Source: Flavobacterium sp. KJJ
GTDB lineage: Bacteria > Bacteroidota > Bacteroidia > Flavobacteriales > Flavobacteriaceae
Length of the DNA stretch: 64,000 nucleotides
Assembly (NCBI RefSeq): GCF_000708595.2
Contig: NZ_JARP01000006.1
Location: 1-64,000 of the forward strand
Reading direction: 5' to 3'
The notes under the pieces are model-generated. The model worked only from the letters and a program-made list of their open reading frames with translations, was not told where the DNA came from and searched no databases. Position numbers and translations under genes: made by a program. Position 1 is the stretch's first letter. Every line of letters begins with the position of its first letter. Shown piece after piece: positions 43,502 to 54,100 of this stretch.

Positions 43502-43533
43502 AAACCCGCACAGTTTCGGACATGTGCGGGTTT
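43502..43533 (-). terminator. Terminator of the beta-oxidation operon
   Basis: AAACCCGCACA (43502-43512) pairs perfectly with TGTGCGGGTTT (43523-43533). It is downstream of the last gene of the minus-strand operon. Confidence 0.85.
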
Positions 43534-43565
43534 AAACAAATTAAAAGCTAAAAACTATTTTTGTA

Positions 43566-45371
43566 TTAGTAGCAGTATTCGTTTTCTGCAACTAATTTAG
43601 AAGTAATCGTTTCTCTTAATGCCACTACATTTGGCATGTTTGTGTATTTTGTAAAACGTTTTAATCCCATTAACATCATACGTTGTTCGTCACCTTCAGC
43701 AAAAGAAACAATTCCTTCTTTTCCTTTTTGGTTCACGATATCTACAGCTTTGTATAAGTATAATTTTGCCATAGCAATTTGCTCTTGTACTTTAGCTTCT
43801 CCTTGATTTTTTGCTAATTTTTCAGTTCTTAAAATAGTACTTTCAGCCATGTAGATTTCGATTAAGATATCAGAAGCTGCCATTAACAATTGTTGATGAG
43901 CATCTAAATCTGCACCGTATTTTTGAACAGCACTTCCAGCAACCATTAAGAAAACTTTTTTCAAGTTTGCGATGATTCCTTTTTCTTCAGCAAATAATTC
44001 AGAAAAATCTGGAGTATCAAAAGATGGAATTCCCATTAATTCTTCTTGAACTTTCATAGCTGGTCCAAGTAAATCAACGTGACCTTTCATTGCTTTTTTA
44101 ATCAGCATACCTACAGAAAGCATTCTGTTGATTTCGTTTGTTCCTTCGTAAATACGAGCGATACGGGCATCTCTCCAAGCACTTTCCATTGGAGTATCTT
44201 CAGAGAATCCCATTCCACCAAAAATCTGAATTCCTTCGTCAGCACAAGATTGTACGTCTTCAGAAACTGCAACTTTTAAAATAGAACATTCGATAGCGTA
44301 TTCTTCAACACCTTTTAATTCAGCTTCTTGGTGAGAAGTTCCTTCAGCTTCACGAGCAGCAATTCTGTCCTCGATATCTTTTGCAGCTCTGTAAGAAGCG
44401 CTTTCTCCAGCGTAAGCATTCGTTGCCATTTCAGCTAATTTAGAACGGATAGCTCCAAAAGATGAAATTGCAGTGTTAAACTGAATTCTTTCATTAGCAT
44501 ATTTTACTGCATTTGAAGTAACTCTACGTTGTGCGTCTAAACAAGCAGCAGCCAATTTAATACGACCTACGTTCAAGGCATTCATTGCAATTTTGAAACC
44601 GTTTCCTCTTTCAGACAACATGTTTTCGACAGGAACTTTTGTATCGTTGAAGAAAACCTGACGAGTAGAAGAAGCACGAATTCCTAATTTATGCTCTTCT
44701 TCATTCATAGAAATTCCGTTTGACGGATCATTTTCTACGATGAAACCTGTAATGTTTTTATCATCTCCAATACGAGCAAAAACGATGAAAACGCTGCAGA
44801 AACCTGCATTCGAAATCCACATTTTTTGTCCTGTAATTAAATAATGAGTTCCGTCTTCAGATAAAACAGCTTTTGTTTTTCCTGAGTTAGCATCCGATCC
44901 TGCGCCTGGTTCTGTTAAGCAATAAGCTCCAAACCATTCTCCAGAAGCCAATTTAGGAACGTATTTTTTCTTTTGCTCTTCTGATCCATAAAGTGTAATT
45001 GGCATTGTACCAATTCCTGTATGAGCACCAAAAGCAGTTGAGAACGAACCTGTAGCACCAGAAATGTAATCGCAAACTAACATCGTAGATACAAATCCCA
45101 TTCCTAATCCGCCGTACTCTTCAGGAACTGCGACTCCAAGAAGTCCAAGTTCACCAGCTTTACGCATAGAAGCTTCTGTATATGCATAATCTTTTTTCTC
45201 AAAACGATCTTTATGCGCCCATAATTCTTTGTCTACAAACTCTTTTACAGAGTCACGCATCATTAACTGTTCTTCAGAGAAATCTTCTGGTGTGAAGATG
45301 TCCTCGCATTTTGTTTCTTTAACTAAAAACTGACCACCACGAGTCACGTTTTTTTCGATTGTATCTGCCAT
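43566..45371 (-). CDS. Acyl-CoA dehydrogenase, long form
   Basis: The 601-residue FAD enzyme has AYCLTEPGAGSDANSGKT, KMWISNAGFCSVFIVFARIG and GGMGFSEDTPMESAWRDARI then RIYEGTNEINRML with the catalytic Glu region. It is longer than short-chain members because of a C-terminal extension of about 170 residues, as in very-long-chain (ACADVL/ACAD9) enzymes. It makes the first oxidation of fatty acyl-CoA. It is last in an operon with thiolase and FadB-like genes. Confidence 0.93.
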   Translation of the reverse strand: MADTIEKNVTRGGQFLVKETKCEDIFTPEDFSEEQLMMRDSVKEFVDKELWAHKDRFEKKDYAYTEASMRKAGELGLLGVAVPEEYGGLGMGFVSTMLVCDYISGATGSFSTAFGAHTGIGTMPITLYGSEEQKKKYVPKLASGEWFGAYCLTEPGAGSDANSGKTKAVLSEDGTHYLITGQKMWISNAGFCSVFIVFARIGDDKNITGFIVENDPSNGISMNEEEHKLGIRASSTRQVFFNDTKVPVENMLSERGNGFKIAMNALNVGRIKLAAACLDAQRRVTSNAVKYANERIQFNTAISSFGAIRSKLAEMATNAYAGESASYRAAKDIEDRIAAREAEGTSHQEAELKGVEEYAIECSILKVAVSEDVQSCADEGIQIFGGMGFSEDTPMESAWRDARIARIYEGTNEINRMLSVGMLIKKAMKGHVDLLGPAMKVQEELMGIPSFDTPDFSELFAEEKGIIANLKKVFLMVAGSAVQKYGADLDAHQQLLMAASDILIEIYMAESTILRTEKLAKNQGEAKVQEQIAMAKLYLYKAVDIVNQKGKEGIVSFAEGDEQRMMLMGLKRFTKYTNMPNVVALRETITSKLVAENEYCY

Positions 45372-45393
45372 TTTTATTTTTTTTTAGAGAAAA

Positions 45394-45928
45394 GAAAATA
45401 GAATACAGAAAATAGACTTTTGACCGAACTTATTTTAGCCCGTTTTGAAAACTCATTGTCATTCTTTGAAATTCTTCTATTTTAATTTCTAATTGGTTAA
45501 ATTGTATTTCGTTTATATATTTTCTATGCTTAGCAATTAATAATTGTGTGATTAGTTCGAATGAAGAACCAAGAGAAATGTCTAGAAAATGACTGAATGA
45601 TTTATCAGTTCTTGAAGAACCTTCAGCTATATTGCTAGGCATAGAAACAGAACATCTACTTATTTGAGAACTCAGATCGTATCTTTCATGCTTTGGAAAC
45701 TCGATTAGTAAATCTGAAATTTCATTAGCGATTATAATTCCGAGCTGCCAAATCTTTAAGTTCTTATAATTATGTCTCATGTTTTTTTCGAGTCAAGATA
45801 AGAAATTAAAACAAAAAGTAAGATTATTACTATTTTTTTTGCTTTTGGATTATTTTGTTATTTCAAAAACACTTATTTCTTTATTCTCAACAAAAACATC
45901 TATTCTCTTTATTCTATATTCTATTTTC
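45394..45928. repeat. Inverted repeats flanking four-helix-bundle gene copy 1
   Basis: GAAAATAGAATACAGAA (45394-45410) and the complement of 45912-45928 agree at 16 of 17 positions. The arms lie outside the CDS at both ends, in the operon gaps. The AT-rich wording makes this weaker than the other pair. Confidence 0.5.
45430..45780 (-). CDS. Four-helix-bundle protein (S23 / 23S-rRNA intervening-sequence type), copy 1
   Basis: The 116-residue protein has the S23 family core: KNLKIWQLGIIIANEISDLL, LSSQISRCSVSMPSNIAEGS and HFLDISLGSSFELITQLLIA. Related proteins are encoded inside 23S rRNA intervening sequences of some bacteria and in many Flavobacterial genomes; function unknown, with a distant link to the Avd fold. 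It lies between thiolase and acyl-CoA dehydrogenase on the same strand, within a weak inverted repeat (45394-45410 with 45912-45928). Confidence 0.9.
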   Translation of the reverse strand: MRHNYKNLKIWQLGIIIANEISDLLIEFPKHERYDLSSQISRCSVSMPSNIAEGSSRTDKSFSHFLDISLGSSFELITQLLIAKHRKYINEIQFNQLEIKIEEFQRMTMSFQNGLK

Positions 45929-45933
45929 TCTTT

Positions 45934-47115
45934 TTAAAGAACTTCGTAAATCCCAGCACTTCCTTGTCCAGTCCCCACACACATAGAAACAATTCCGTAT
46001 TTATTTCCTCTGCGTTTCATCTCGTCAAATAACTGAACAGAAAGTTTAGCTCCCGTGCAACCTAGAGGATGACCTAATGCTATAGCTCCTCCGTTTACGT
46101 TTACGATATCTGGATTTAAACCTAATTCGCGAATTACAGCCAAAGACTGAGAAGCAAAAGCCTCGTTTAATTCAACTAAGTCAATGTCTTTCAATTCTAA
46201 ACCAGCTTGTTTCAATGCTTTTGGAATTGCTTTTACTGGACCAATACCCATAATTCTTGGTTCAACACCAGAAGAAGCAAAGTTTACAAGTCTTGCAATT
46301 GGTTCAAGATTTAATTCTTTTACCATTTCTTCGCTCATGATTAAAACAAAAGCAGCACCGTCGCTCATTTGAGAAGAGTTACCTGCAGTTACACTTCCGT
46401 CAGTAGCAAAAACTGGTTTTAAACCTGCTAATGCAGCAACAGATGTTCCAACTCTTGGTCCTTCGTCTTGTTTTACAACGTATGATTTAGTTTCTTTTTT
46501 TCCATTTTCATTGATGAAAGTCTGATCAACCGTAATTGGAACGATTTGTTTATCGAATTTACCTTCTGCCTGAGCTTTCAAAGCTTTCATGTGAGAGTTG
46601 TACGCAAACTCATCTTGATCTTCTCTTGAAATTTTATATTGGTTGGCAACCGCTTCAGCCGTTAAACCCATTCCCCAATAGTAATCTTCGTGACCTGCAG
46701 CAGCAACTTTATAATCCGGAGTTGGCTTGTAACCTCCCATCGGAATAAAACTCATACTTTCTGCACCACCAGCAATGATACAATCTGCCATTCCTGATTG
46801 GATTTTAGCAGTCGCCATTCCGATAGTTTCTAGTCCAGATGCGCAATAACGGTTTACAGTAACTCCGGGAACGTCTTCAACTTTTAATCCCATTAAAGAG
46901 ATCAAACGTCCAACGTTCAAACCTTGTTCTGCTTCCGGCATGGCATTTCCTACCATAACGTCATCAATACGTTTTTTGTCAAAATCAGGCAGTTCATCCA
47001 TCATAAACTGAATGGTTTCTGCTGCTAATTCATCAGGTCTTTTAAATCTAAAAACACCTTTTGGAGCTTTTCCAACTGCTGTTCTATATGCTTTTACTAT
47101 ATATGCTGTTTTCAT
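45934..47115 (-). CDS. fadA: Acetyl-CoA C-acyltransferase (3-ketoacyl-CoA thiolase)
   Basis: The 393-residue thiolase has NRYCASGLETIGMA (nucleophile Cys), ELNEAFASQSLAVIRELG, GGAIALGHPLGCTGAK and CVGTGQGSAGIYEVL (second Cys). It cleaves 3-ketoacyl-CoA in the last step of each beta-oxidation round. It is in an operon with the FadB-like and acyl-CoA dehydrogenase genes. Confidence 0.95.
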   Translation of the reverse strand: MKTAYIVKAYRTAVGKAPKGVFRFKRPDELAAETIQFMMDELPDFDKKRIDDVMVGNAMPEAEQGLNVGRLISLMGLKVEDVPGVTVNRYCASGLETIGMATAKIQSGMADCIIAGGAESMSFIPMGGYKPTPDYKVAAAGHEDYYWGMGLTAEAVANQYKISREDQDEFAYNSHMKALKAQAEGKFDKQIVPITVDQTFINENGKKETKSYVVKQDEGPRVGTSVAALAGLKPVFATDGSVTAGNSSQMSDGAAFVLIMSEEMVKELNLEPIARLVNFASSGVEPRIMGIGPVKAIPKALKQAGLELKDIDLVELNEAFASQSLAVIRELGLNPDIVNVNGGAIALGHPLGCTGAKLSVQLFDEMKRRGNKYGIVSMCVGTGQGSAGIYEVL

Positions 47116-47125
47116 TTATAAAATG

Positions 47126-47568
47126 TATTAAGATTGGTGTATTAAGTATTAAGACTGCCAATCGATATAGTTATTATTTTTTTAGAGATCTTTGAAGCGC
47201 AAAATTCATATTGCTGACTTCTACTAATTCATTTATTATAGTTGATATTTTTTCTTCAGCTATTAATTTCAAACGTTTTGAAATCATTAATTGAGTGATT
47301 AATTCATAAGTTGAGCCATTTGCAATTCCTAAAAAATGAGCAAACTCATTATTTGAATTTCTACCAGAGCCTTCTGCTATATTTGAAGGGATGGAGACTG
47401 CACATCTTTTTATTTGACTTATTAAGTTAAATTTTTCATCTGATGGTAATTCTGAACAAACTTTATAAACATTTTCAGTTATATCCATTGCTTTCTGCCA
47501 GATTTTTAACTTTTCAAACTGATGCATAATTCTTTTTAATCTTAATACTTAATACTCAAATCTTAATA
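47126..47568. repeat. 31-bp inverted repeats flanking four-helix-bundle gene copy 2
   Basis: The 31-bp arm at 47126-47156 and the complement of 47538-47568 agree at 28 positions. Both consist of TATTAAG-type words and lie just outside the CDS at 47174-47527. In the mRNA they could form a long stem with the gene in the loop. Confidence 0.8.
47174..47527 (-). CDS. Four-helix-bundle protein (S23 / 23S-rRNA intervening-sequence type), copy 2
   Basis: The 117-residue protein has the same family core as the copy at 45430-45780: EKLKIWQKAMDITENVYKVC, LISQIKRCAVSIPSNIAEGS and HFLGIANGSTYELITQLMIS. The copies are clearly divergent, so they are not a recent duplicate. It sits between the FadB-like and thiolase genes inside a 31-bp inverted repeat. 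Function unknown. Confidence 0.9.
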   Translation of the reverse strand: MHQFEKLKIWQKAMDITENVYKVCSELPSDEKFNLISQIKRCAVSIPSNIAEGSGRNSNNEFAHFLGIANGSTYELITQLMISKRLKLIAEEKISTIINELVEVSNMNFALQRSLKK

Positions 47569-47576
47569 CTCAAATA

Positions 47577-49967
47577 CTAGTTTCTCAAAGGTTTTCCTTT
47601 AGTTAACATATATTGAATTCTCTCTAACGTCTTACGCTCAGTACAAAGAGATAAGAAAGCTTCGCGTTCGATATCTAATAAATATTGTTCAGATACTAAA
47701 GTTGCTTCAGATAAATCACCTCCGGCCATTACGTACGCCAGTTTGTTAGCGATTTTTTTGTCGTGCTCAGAAATGTATTTTCCAGCTTCCATTTGATCCG
47801 TTCCAACTAAGAACATTCCAAGTGCTTGTTTTCCTAAAACCTTAACATCAGTTCTTCTGATTGGCTGCGTATAACCCGCTTCTGCTAATAACAATGCATG
47901 TTTTTTAGCTTCAGCAATCTGACGATCTTTGTTTACTACAATAACGTCTTTTCCGTGCTGTAAAAGTCCTGTGTCAAAAGCTTCGTAACCAGAAGTAGAT
48001 ACTTTTGCCATAGCGATTGTCAAGAAATACTCTTGAAGAACATTCAATTCCACATCGTTTTTGCGGAATAAATCTGAAGCTCTCAAAGCCATTTCTTTAG
48101 ATCCACCTCCGCCAGGAAGTACACCAACACCAAATTCAACCAATCCCATATAAGTTTCAGCAGCAGCCACAACTTTATCAGCGTGTAAGCTCATTTCGCA
48201 TCCACCGCCAAAAGTCATTCCGTGAGGTGCTACTACAACTGGAATTCCAGAGTAACGAACACGCATCATAGTGTCTTGGAACATTTTGATTGCCATATTC
48301 AATTCATCGTATTCCTGTTCAACTGCCATCATGAAAATCATTCCGATATTAGCTCCAACAGAGAAATTCGCTGCCTGGTTACCAATAACTAAACCTTGAT
48401 ATTCTTTTTCAGATAAGTCAATTGCTTTATTGATGGCTTGAAGTACATCACCGCCAATTGTATTCATTTTAGACTGGAATTCTAAGTTCAAAATTCCGTC
48501 TCCTAAATCCTGAATGATTGCACCGCTGTTGCTCCAAACTTTTTTGCTTTCGCGGATGTTGTTCAAGATAATAAATGAATCTTGCCCAGGAACTTTTACT
48601 TGAGATTTTGTTGGAATATTATAGAAATAAGTTGCTCCTTCTTTTACAGAGTAGAAACTTTCGCTTCCAGAAGCCAGCATTTCAGTAACCCATGCAGCAG
48701 GAGCCAAACCTTCCGCTTTCATGATTTCGATTCCTTTGGCAACACCAATTGCATCCCAAATTTCGAATGGACCATTTTCCCATCCAAAACCAGCTTTCAT
48801 GGCATCGTCAATTTTGTATAATTCGTCTGATATTTCAGGAATTCTGTTTGAAACATAAGCAAACATTCCAGCGAAACTCTTACGGTAGAATTCTCCCGCC
48901 TTGTCTTTTCCTTTTACTAAAACTTTAAAACGATTGATTGGTTTATCTATAGTTTTTGTAAGTTCAAGTGTAGCAAAATTTGCTTTTTTAGCAGCACGGT
49001 ACTCTAATGTATCTAAGTCTAAAGAAAGAATGTCTTTATCTACTTTTTTATAAAAACCTTGACCCGTTTTGCTTCCTAACCAATTGTTTTCCATCATTTT
49101 GGTAACAAATTCTGGAAGTTTAAACAATTCGTGCTGTTCGTCTGTCGGGCAATTTTCATAAATACCGTTGGCAACGTGTACCAAAGTATCCAATCCAACA
49201 ACGTCAACAGTACGGAAAGTAGCCGATTTTGGACGACCAATTACCGGACCAGTCAATTTATCAACTTCTTCAATCGTTAATCCCATTTCTTTTACTAAAT
49301 GGAACAAACTCTGGATTCCGTAAATACCAATTCTGTTTCCAATAAATGCCGGAGTATCTTTAGCAACAACAGAAGTTTTTCCTAAAAATTTAGATCCGTA
49401 TTCGTTTAAGAAATCCAATACTTCAGTTGAAGTTTTTGGGCCAGGAATGATTTCAAATAATTTTAAGTAACGCGCAGGGTTAAAAAAGTGGGTACCGCAG
49501 AAGTGCTGTTGAAAATCTTCACTTCTTCCTTCGCTCATAAAGTGAATTGGAATACCAGAAGTGTTAGAAGTAACCAAAGTTCCCGGTTTACGGAATTTCT
49601 CGATTTGTTCAAAAACTAATTTCTTAATGTCCAAACGTTCTACTACAACCTCAATAATCCAGTCTACATTGGCAATTTTTGCGATATCATCAGTCGTATT
49701 TCCAGTTGTGATTCGGCTAGCGAATTTTTGACTGTAAATAGGAGAGGGTTTTGATTTTAATGAATTCGCCAAGTGTTCGTTTACCACACGGTTGCGAACA
49801 ACTTTACTTTCAAGCGTTAATCCTTTTTTAGTTTCAGCTTCTGTCAACTCGCGTGGCACGATGTCAAGTAATAAAACTTCAACACCAATGTTGGCAAAAT
49901 GACAAGCTATTCCTGAACCCATAATTCCGGATCCAATTACAGCAACTTTTTTAATTGTGCGTTTCAT
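47577..49967 (-). CDS. 3-Hydroxyacyl-CoA dehydrogenase / enoyl-CoA hydratase fusion
   Basis: The 796-residue protein has a Rossmann NAD domain at the N-terminus (KKVAVIGSGIMGSGIACHFA), an HCDH domain with FCGTHFFNPARYLKLFEIIP and GFGWENGPFEIWDAIGV, and a C-terminal crotonase domain (SVGANIGMIFMMA, MTFGGGCEMSLHAD, MGLVEFGVGVLPGGGGSKEM). The domain order is dehydrogenase first, hydratase second, opposite to E. coli FadB. It carries out the middle two steps of beta-oxidation. Confidence 0.93.
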   Translation of the reverse strand: MKRTIKKVAVIGSGIMGSGIACHFANIGVEVLLLDIVPRELTEAETKKGLTLESKVVRNRVVNEHLANSLKSKPSPIYSQKFASRITTGNTTDDIAKIANVDWIIEVVVERLDIKKLVFEQIEKFRKPGTLVTSNTSGIPIHFMSEGRSEDFQQHFCGTHFFNPARYLKLFEIIPGPKTSTEVLDFLNEYGSKFLGKTSVVAKDTPAFIGNRIGIYGIQSLFHLVKEMGLTIEEVDKLTGPVIGRPKSATFRTVDVVGLDTLVHVANGIYENCPTDEQHELFKLPEFVTKMMENNWLGSKTGQGFYKKVDKDILSLDLDTLEYRAAKKANFATLELTKTIDKPINRFKVLVKGKDKAGEFYRKSFAGMFAYVSNRIPEISDELYKIDDAMKAGFGWENGPFEIWDAIGVAKGIEIMKAEGLAPAAWVTEMLASGSESFYSVKEGATYFYNIPTKSQVKVPGQDSFIILNNIRESKKVWSNSGAIIQDLGDGILNLEFQSKMNTIGGDVLQAINKAIDLSEKEYQGLVIGNQAANFSVGANIGMIFMMAVEQEYDELNMAIKMFQDTMMRVRYSGIPVVVAPHGMTFGGGCEMSLHADKVVAAAETYMGLVEFGVGVLPGGGGSKEMALRASDLFRKNDVELNVLQEYFLTIAMAKVSTSGYEAFDTGLLQHGKDVIVVNKDRQIAEAKKHALLLAEAGYTQPIRRTDVKVLGKQALGMFLVGTDQMEAGKYISEHDKKIANKLAYVMAGGDLSEATLVSEQYLLDIEREAFLSLCTERKTLERIQYMLTKGKPLRN

Positions 49968-50102
49968 ATTTGTTAATTTTATTTTCTATTGGTCAAATAT
50001 GTTATCGCCTTTTTATTATTTGGTAAAAAATTTACTGTGGGCGATTTCATAATTTGTTACTATTTGTTTTTTTGTATGAGAATTTGAATTGTTTTTTAAA
50101 GA

Positions 50103-50561
50103 CTATTCATTTTCCGTATTTTCTGTTTGGGTAAATATATTTTTGTCTTGAATTAATTCGTTTATGATTTCAGAAACTTCAATAAAATGTTTTAGTTTTT
50201 CGTCTGAAACATGTTTTCTAACGGTTTCATTAAATTTCAAAACAGTATTTTTAGATAAATCTCTTTTTTCTTTTCCAAATTCGGTCAGGTAAATCAAAAC
50301 ACCGCGTCCGTCAGTTGGGTTTTTTTTGCGAACAATCAAACCTTTGTCTTCCATCGATTTTAATGTTCTTGTCAGGCTTGTAGCTTCCATTCCCATTCTT
50401 GGCCCTAAAGCTGTCGACGGAGTTCCTTCTTCTTTGTCTATACTTAAAAGAGCAAATCCGGTCGCCATTGTGGCATCGTATTTTGCAGCTTCTTCGTTAT
50501 ACATTCTTGAAACAGCCTGCCATGTAGCTCTCAAAATATAATCTATTGTTTTGTCTTTCAT
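50103..50561 (-). CDS. MarR-family transcriptional regulator
   Basis: The 152-residue protein has a winged helix domain with MGMEATSLTRTLKSMEDKGL, KKNPTDGRGVLIYLTEFGK. MarR proteins are usually ligand-responsive repressors. It is first on the strand, 135 bp before the FadB-like gene, and probably controls the beta-oxidation operon. Ligand unknown; an acyl-CoA is plausible. Confidence 0.92.
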   Translation of the reverse strand: MKDKTIDYILRATWQAVSRMYNEEAAKYDATMATGFALLSIDKEEGTPSTALGPRMGMEATSLTRTLKSMEDKGLIVRKKNPTDGRGVLIYLTEFGKEKRDLSKNTVLKFNETVRKHVSDEKLKHFIEVSEIINELIQDKNIFTQTENTENE

Positions 50562-51157
50562 AGGTAACTATATCGATTTCAAATATAATCAAAAAATACT
50601 ATGCGTGCATATAATTTTTTAATAAATTTTTTGTTAGTAAAAAAATATCTCTGATTTAGAGCCGTTTAGGTTTAAATTTGAATTGAAATATACTATTCTT
50701 TTTTGAGATTTTAACAAAATTAATGTGGTAAATATTCGTTTATGGATTTAAAAGGAGATTTAATTCTGTATAATTCAAAAAATCATTGATTTAATGGAGG
50801 ATAATTTTTTGGGTTGTGTTTTGAAAAGGGGGTTTTGTAGAATATTTTTCATTTAGTTATGAAAGTTTTTGGTTATAGGATTTCTTACAATCTCTAAAAT
50901 CTATTTCGATAATGGGTTTTATCTTGGTTTTACGGGAGTGATTTCTGATGCCGAGAGTTCGGGAACCTGTTAGATATTATTTGTTGACTTTTAAATCAAG
51001 TGTTTGTACTTGGTTTGAAGTTTTTTTGTTTATATATATTTGAGTAAATTAAAATTATAGAGATTATGGAAAACCGTAAAATAGCTCTTGAAATTTATAC
51101 CACATTTGATATATAATTCTTAATAGTTATTAATTTATAAATAAAAATAAAATACTT
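50562..51157. other. Intergenic region without a recognisable gene
   Basis: About 600 bp between the divergent marR and PHP-SMC genes. Only ORFs of 20 codons or fewer are seen (for example ATG at 50792), with no conserved motif or strong hairpin that I can find. It must hold the promoters of both genes. Confidence 0.6.
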
Positions 51158-54100
51158 ATGAGTAACAGAGGTTCAGAGTGGAGAAAATGGGATTTACATG
51201 TTCATACTCCAGAAACTAAGCTTGCAAATAATTTTAAAGAAAATTTTTCTGAGAATTTATGGGATAAGTATTGTGAATTAATTGAAAATTCTGACGTAGA
51301 GGTTTTCGGTATTACAGATTATTTTTCCGTAGATAACTATATCAAATTTTGTGAGAAGTTTAAAGTTAAGTTTCCTATTTCAAGAAAGGTTTTTTTTCCA
51401 AATGTAGAATTTAGACTAAGTGATAAAAATAAAGATGCTGAACATATTCAGTTTCATATTATTTTCTCTAATAAAAAAGAAACTATTGAAAGGATTATGC
51501 CTTTTTTATCAAGATTACCCCTAATTTCTACTGATGATGTAAACTTAACTTCTAAATTTTGCTGCGAAAAAGATTTGTTAGAAGTAACATTTAAAAAAGC
51601 AATGGTAAATTTAGATGTTACAGTAGAAAAATTAATGGAAAATTTTTCTCGAGAAGAATATGTTATCATTAGTTTAGCAAGTGGTTATGGTTCCCTTCGA
51701 CCTGGTAAAAGCGACACAAGAGGTGCTGAATATGCAAAAGAGATTGATAAAAAGTGTAAAGCTTTTTTTGGATCATCGAAAGATACAAGTTTTTATCTCA
51801 ATAAGATAGATGGTAGAAGTGCTTACAACTTAAAACCTAAACCAGTTTTTAATGGATCAGATGCACATTCTTTCGACAGTTTAAGTGATAAACTTGGAAA
51901 AAGATTTATTAAAAAAGATGATGAAGATAATATTTGTGATTATTCTGAAATAACATGGGTAAAAGCAGAAAAAACTTTTGAAGGATTATTACAAGTTTTA
52001 AATGAACCTGAAAATAGGATATTTATTGGTAATCATCCTGTTGTTCTAGATAGAATTAATGAGTTTCCAAATAAATATATTAACTCAATTGAAATTGATC
52101 AAATTGATCATTATGATGGTAGAGATGGTGTTTGGTTTAAAAAGCAGAAAGCATTTATTAATCCAGAATTAACTGTTGTAATTGGAAATAAAGGTAAAGG
52201 TAAAAGTGCAATTACAGATGTCATTGGATTATGTGGAAATTCTCATCGGCAAAGAGATTTTTCTTTTTTAAACAAAAAGAAATTTAGGAAAAAAGATCTC
52301 GCTAAAAATTTTGAATCTATATTGCTTTGGTATGATGGAAATGAGAATAGAAAAAATCTAAACGATGAAATAGATGAAAATTCTATTGAAAAAGTAAAAT
52401 ATATACCCCAAAACTTTTTTGAAGATTTATGTAATAATATTGATGATGATAAAGCTTTTAAAAAAGAAATAAACGATGTTGTTTTTAGACATATTGATGA
52501 AACAGAAAGACTTAATAAAAATTCGTTTGATGATTTTATTCAGGACAAACAAACAGCCATTTATAATCAAATAAAGCTTATTAAAAATAAAATTTCAGAG
52601 CTTAATATTGAAATCATTGATAAACAAAACAAAACCGCTAAAAATCATATTGATAATTTAGTAAGTAACCTTAAAGAAAGAGAAACGGAACTAGAAAATT
52701 TAAAAAGAAATGCTCCTGTAAAGAATTATGATGAAAGTTTAATAAGTAATTTAGATAATAATCCTAATTTTAAAAAAGCCAGTGAAATTTCGACAGCTAT
52801 TTTTGCTTTAAAAGAAGAAGAAAAAGCTTTTTTGGAACGGTTAACGGTTATTAATTCTGATATTTTAAAATTAAACCAGTTGGTTGAAAGGATTAAAAAT
52901 GAAGAAATATCTATTAATCAATTTATTGATAGTGAAATAGCCGTTTTGAAACAATTCAATATTGATTCCCAAAAAGTTTTTACTCATAAAATAAAATTTG
53001 ACATTACTGTAATAATGGAAGCCATATTGCTTCTAAAAAATGAAAAACTAAATCTTGAGCTAAATTTAGGAAAAGTAGTTTATGATGAAGCTTTACATTC
53101 AAGTTTGAATGTTGAGCAAATTAATTTTGTTTGTAATAAAATAATTAAACTTACTGAAGAACAGCAAACTTTTTTAAGCGGTTTAGAAGGAAATACAAAA
53201 GCTTACCAAGAATTTGTCAAGAAGGATAAAGAATGGAAAGAAAAACAAGAAAATTTGCTTGGTGATGAGACGGGTAAAAATTTAAACACAATAAATTATT
53301 TCAAAAAAGAGATTCAAAAGTGTGAAAACGATTATGTCAACGATTTGTTAAAAAATAAAGAAGAACGTATTTTTTTATCTTTAGATATTTATAAAAAGAA
53401 AAAAGAAATTATTGATATTTATTTAGCATTAAAAAATAATGTTGAAAAAATTATTGATGATAATAGTGATAAAATTAAAGAATATAATATCAATATTGAT
53501 GCTACGTTTGAAGTAAATAGTTTTATGTCTAATTTTCTTGACTATATTAATAAAAGTATAGCAGGAACATTTTATGGAACCAATGAATCTGAAAAAGTTG
53601 TCAAAGAATTAATTAATTCAATAGATATTAATGATGAAGAATCATTTAAAGAATTTTTGGAAGATATTCAATCAAAATTTGAAGATAACGGAGATAAAAA
53701 CCAGCCTCCATTTAATCAGCTTAAACTAAATAAAGAACCTTTAGAATTTTATGATTTTATTTTTGGACTAGATTTTTTAAAAGAGAAATATGAGTTAAAA
53801 CTCGATAATAAAAGTATTGAGCAACTTTCACCAGGAGAGCGGGGAGCAGCTCTAATTGTATTTTATTTATTGTTAGATAGTAATGATATTCCTTTAATAA
53901 TTGATCAGCCAGAGGATAATTTGGATAATCATAGTGTTTATAAAATTTTAGTTCCATTTATAAAAGATGCAAAAAAGAGACGGCAAATCATTATTGTTAC
54001 TCATAATCCTAATCTTGCTATTGTGTCAGATGCGGAATTAGTTATTCACGTTAATATTGATAAAGAGAATAAAAATACTTTTTCATTTAATTCAGGGGCA

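Noticed and set aside
45430..47527. Diversity-generating retroelement suggested by the Avd-like four-helix proteins
   Set aside because: No reverse transcriptase, template repeat or variable repeat is present in the surroundings.
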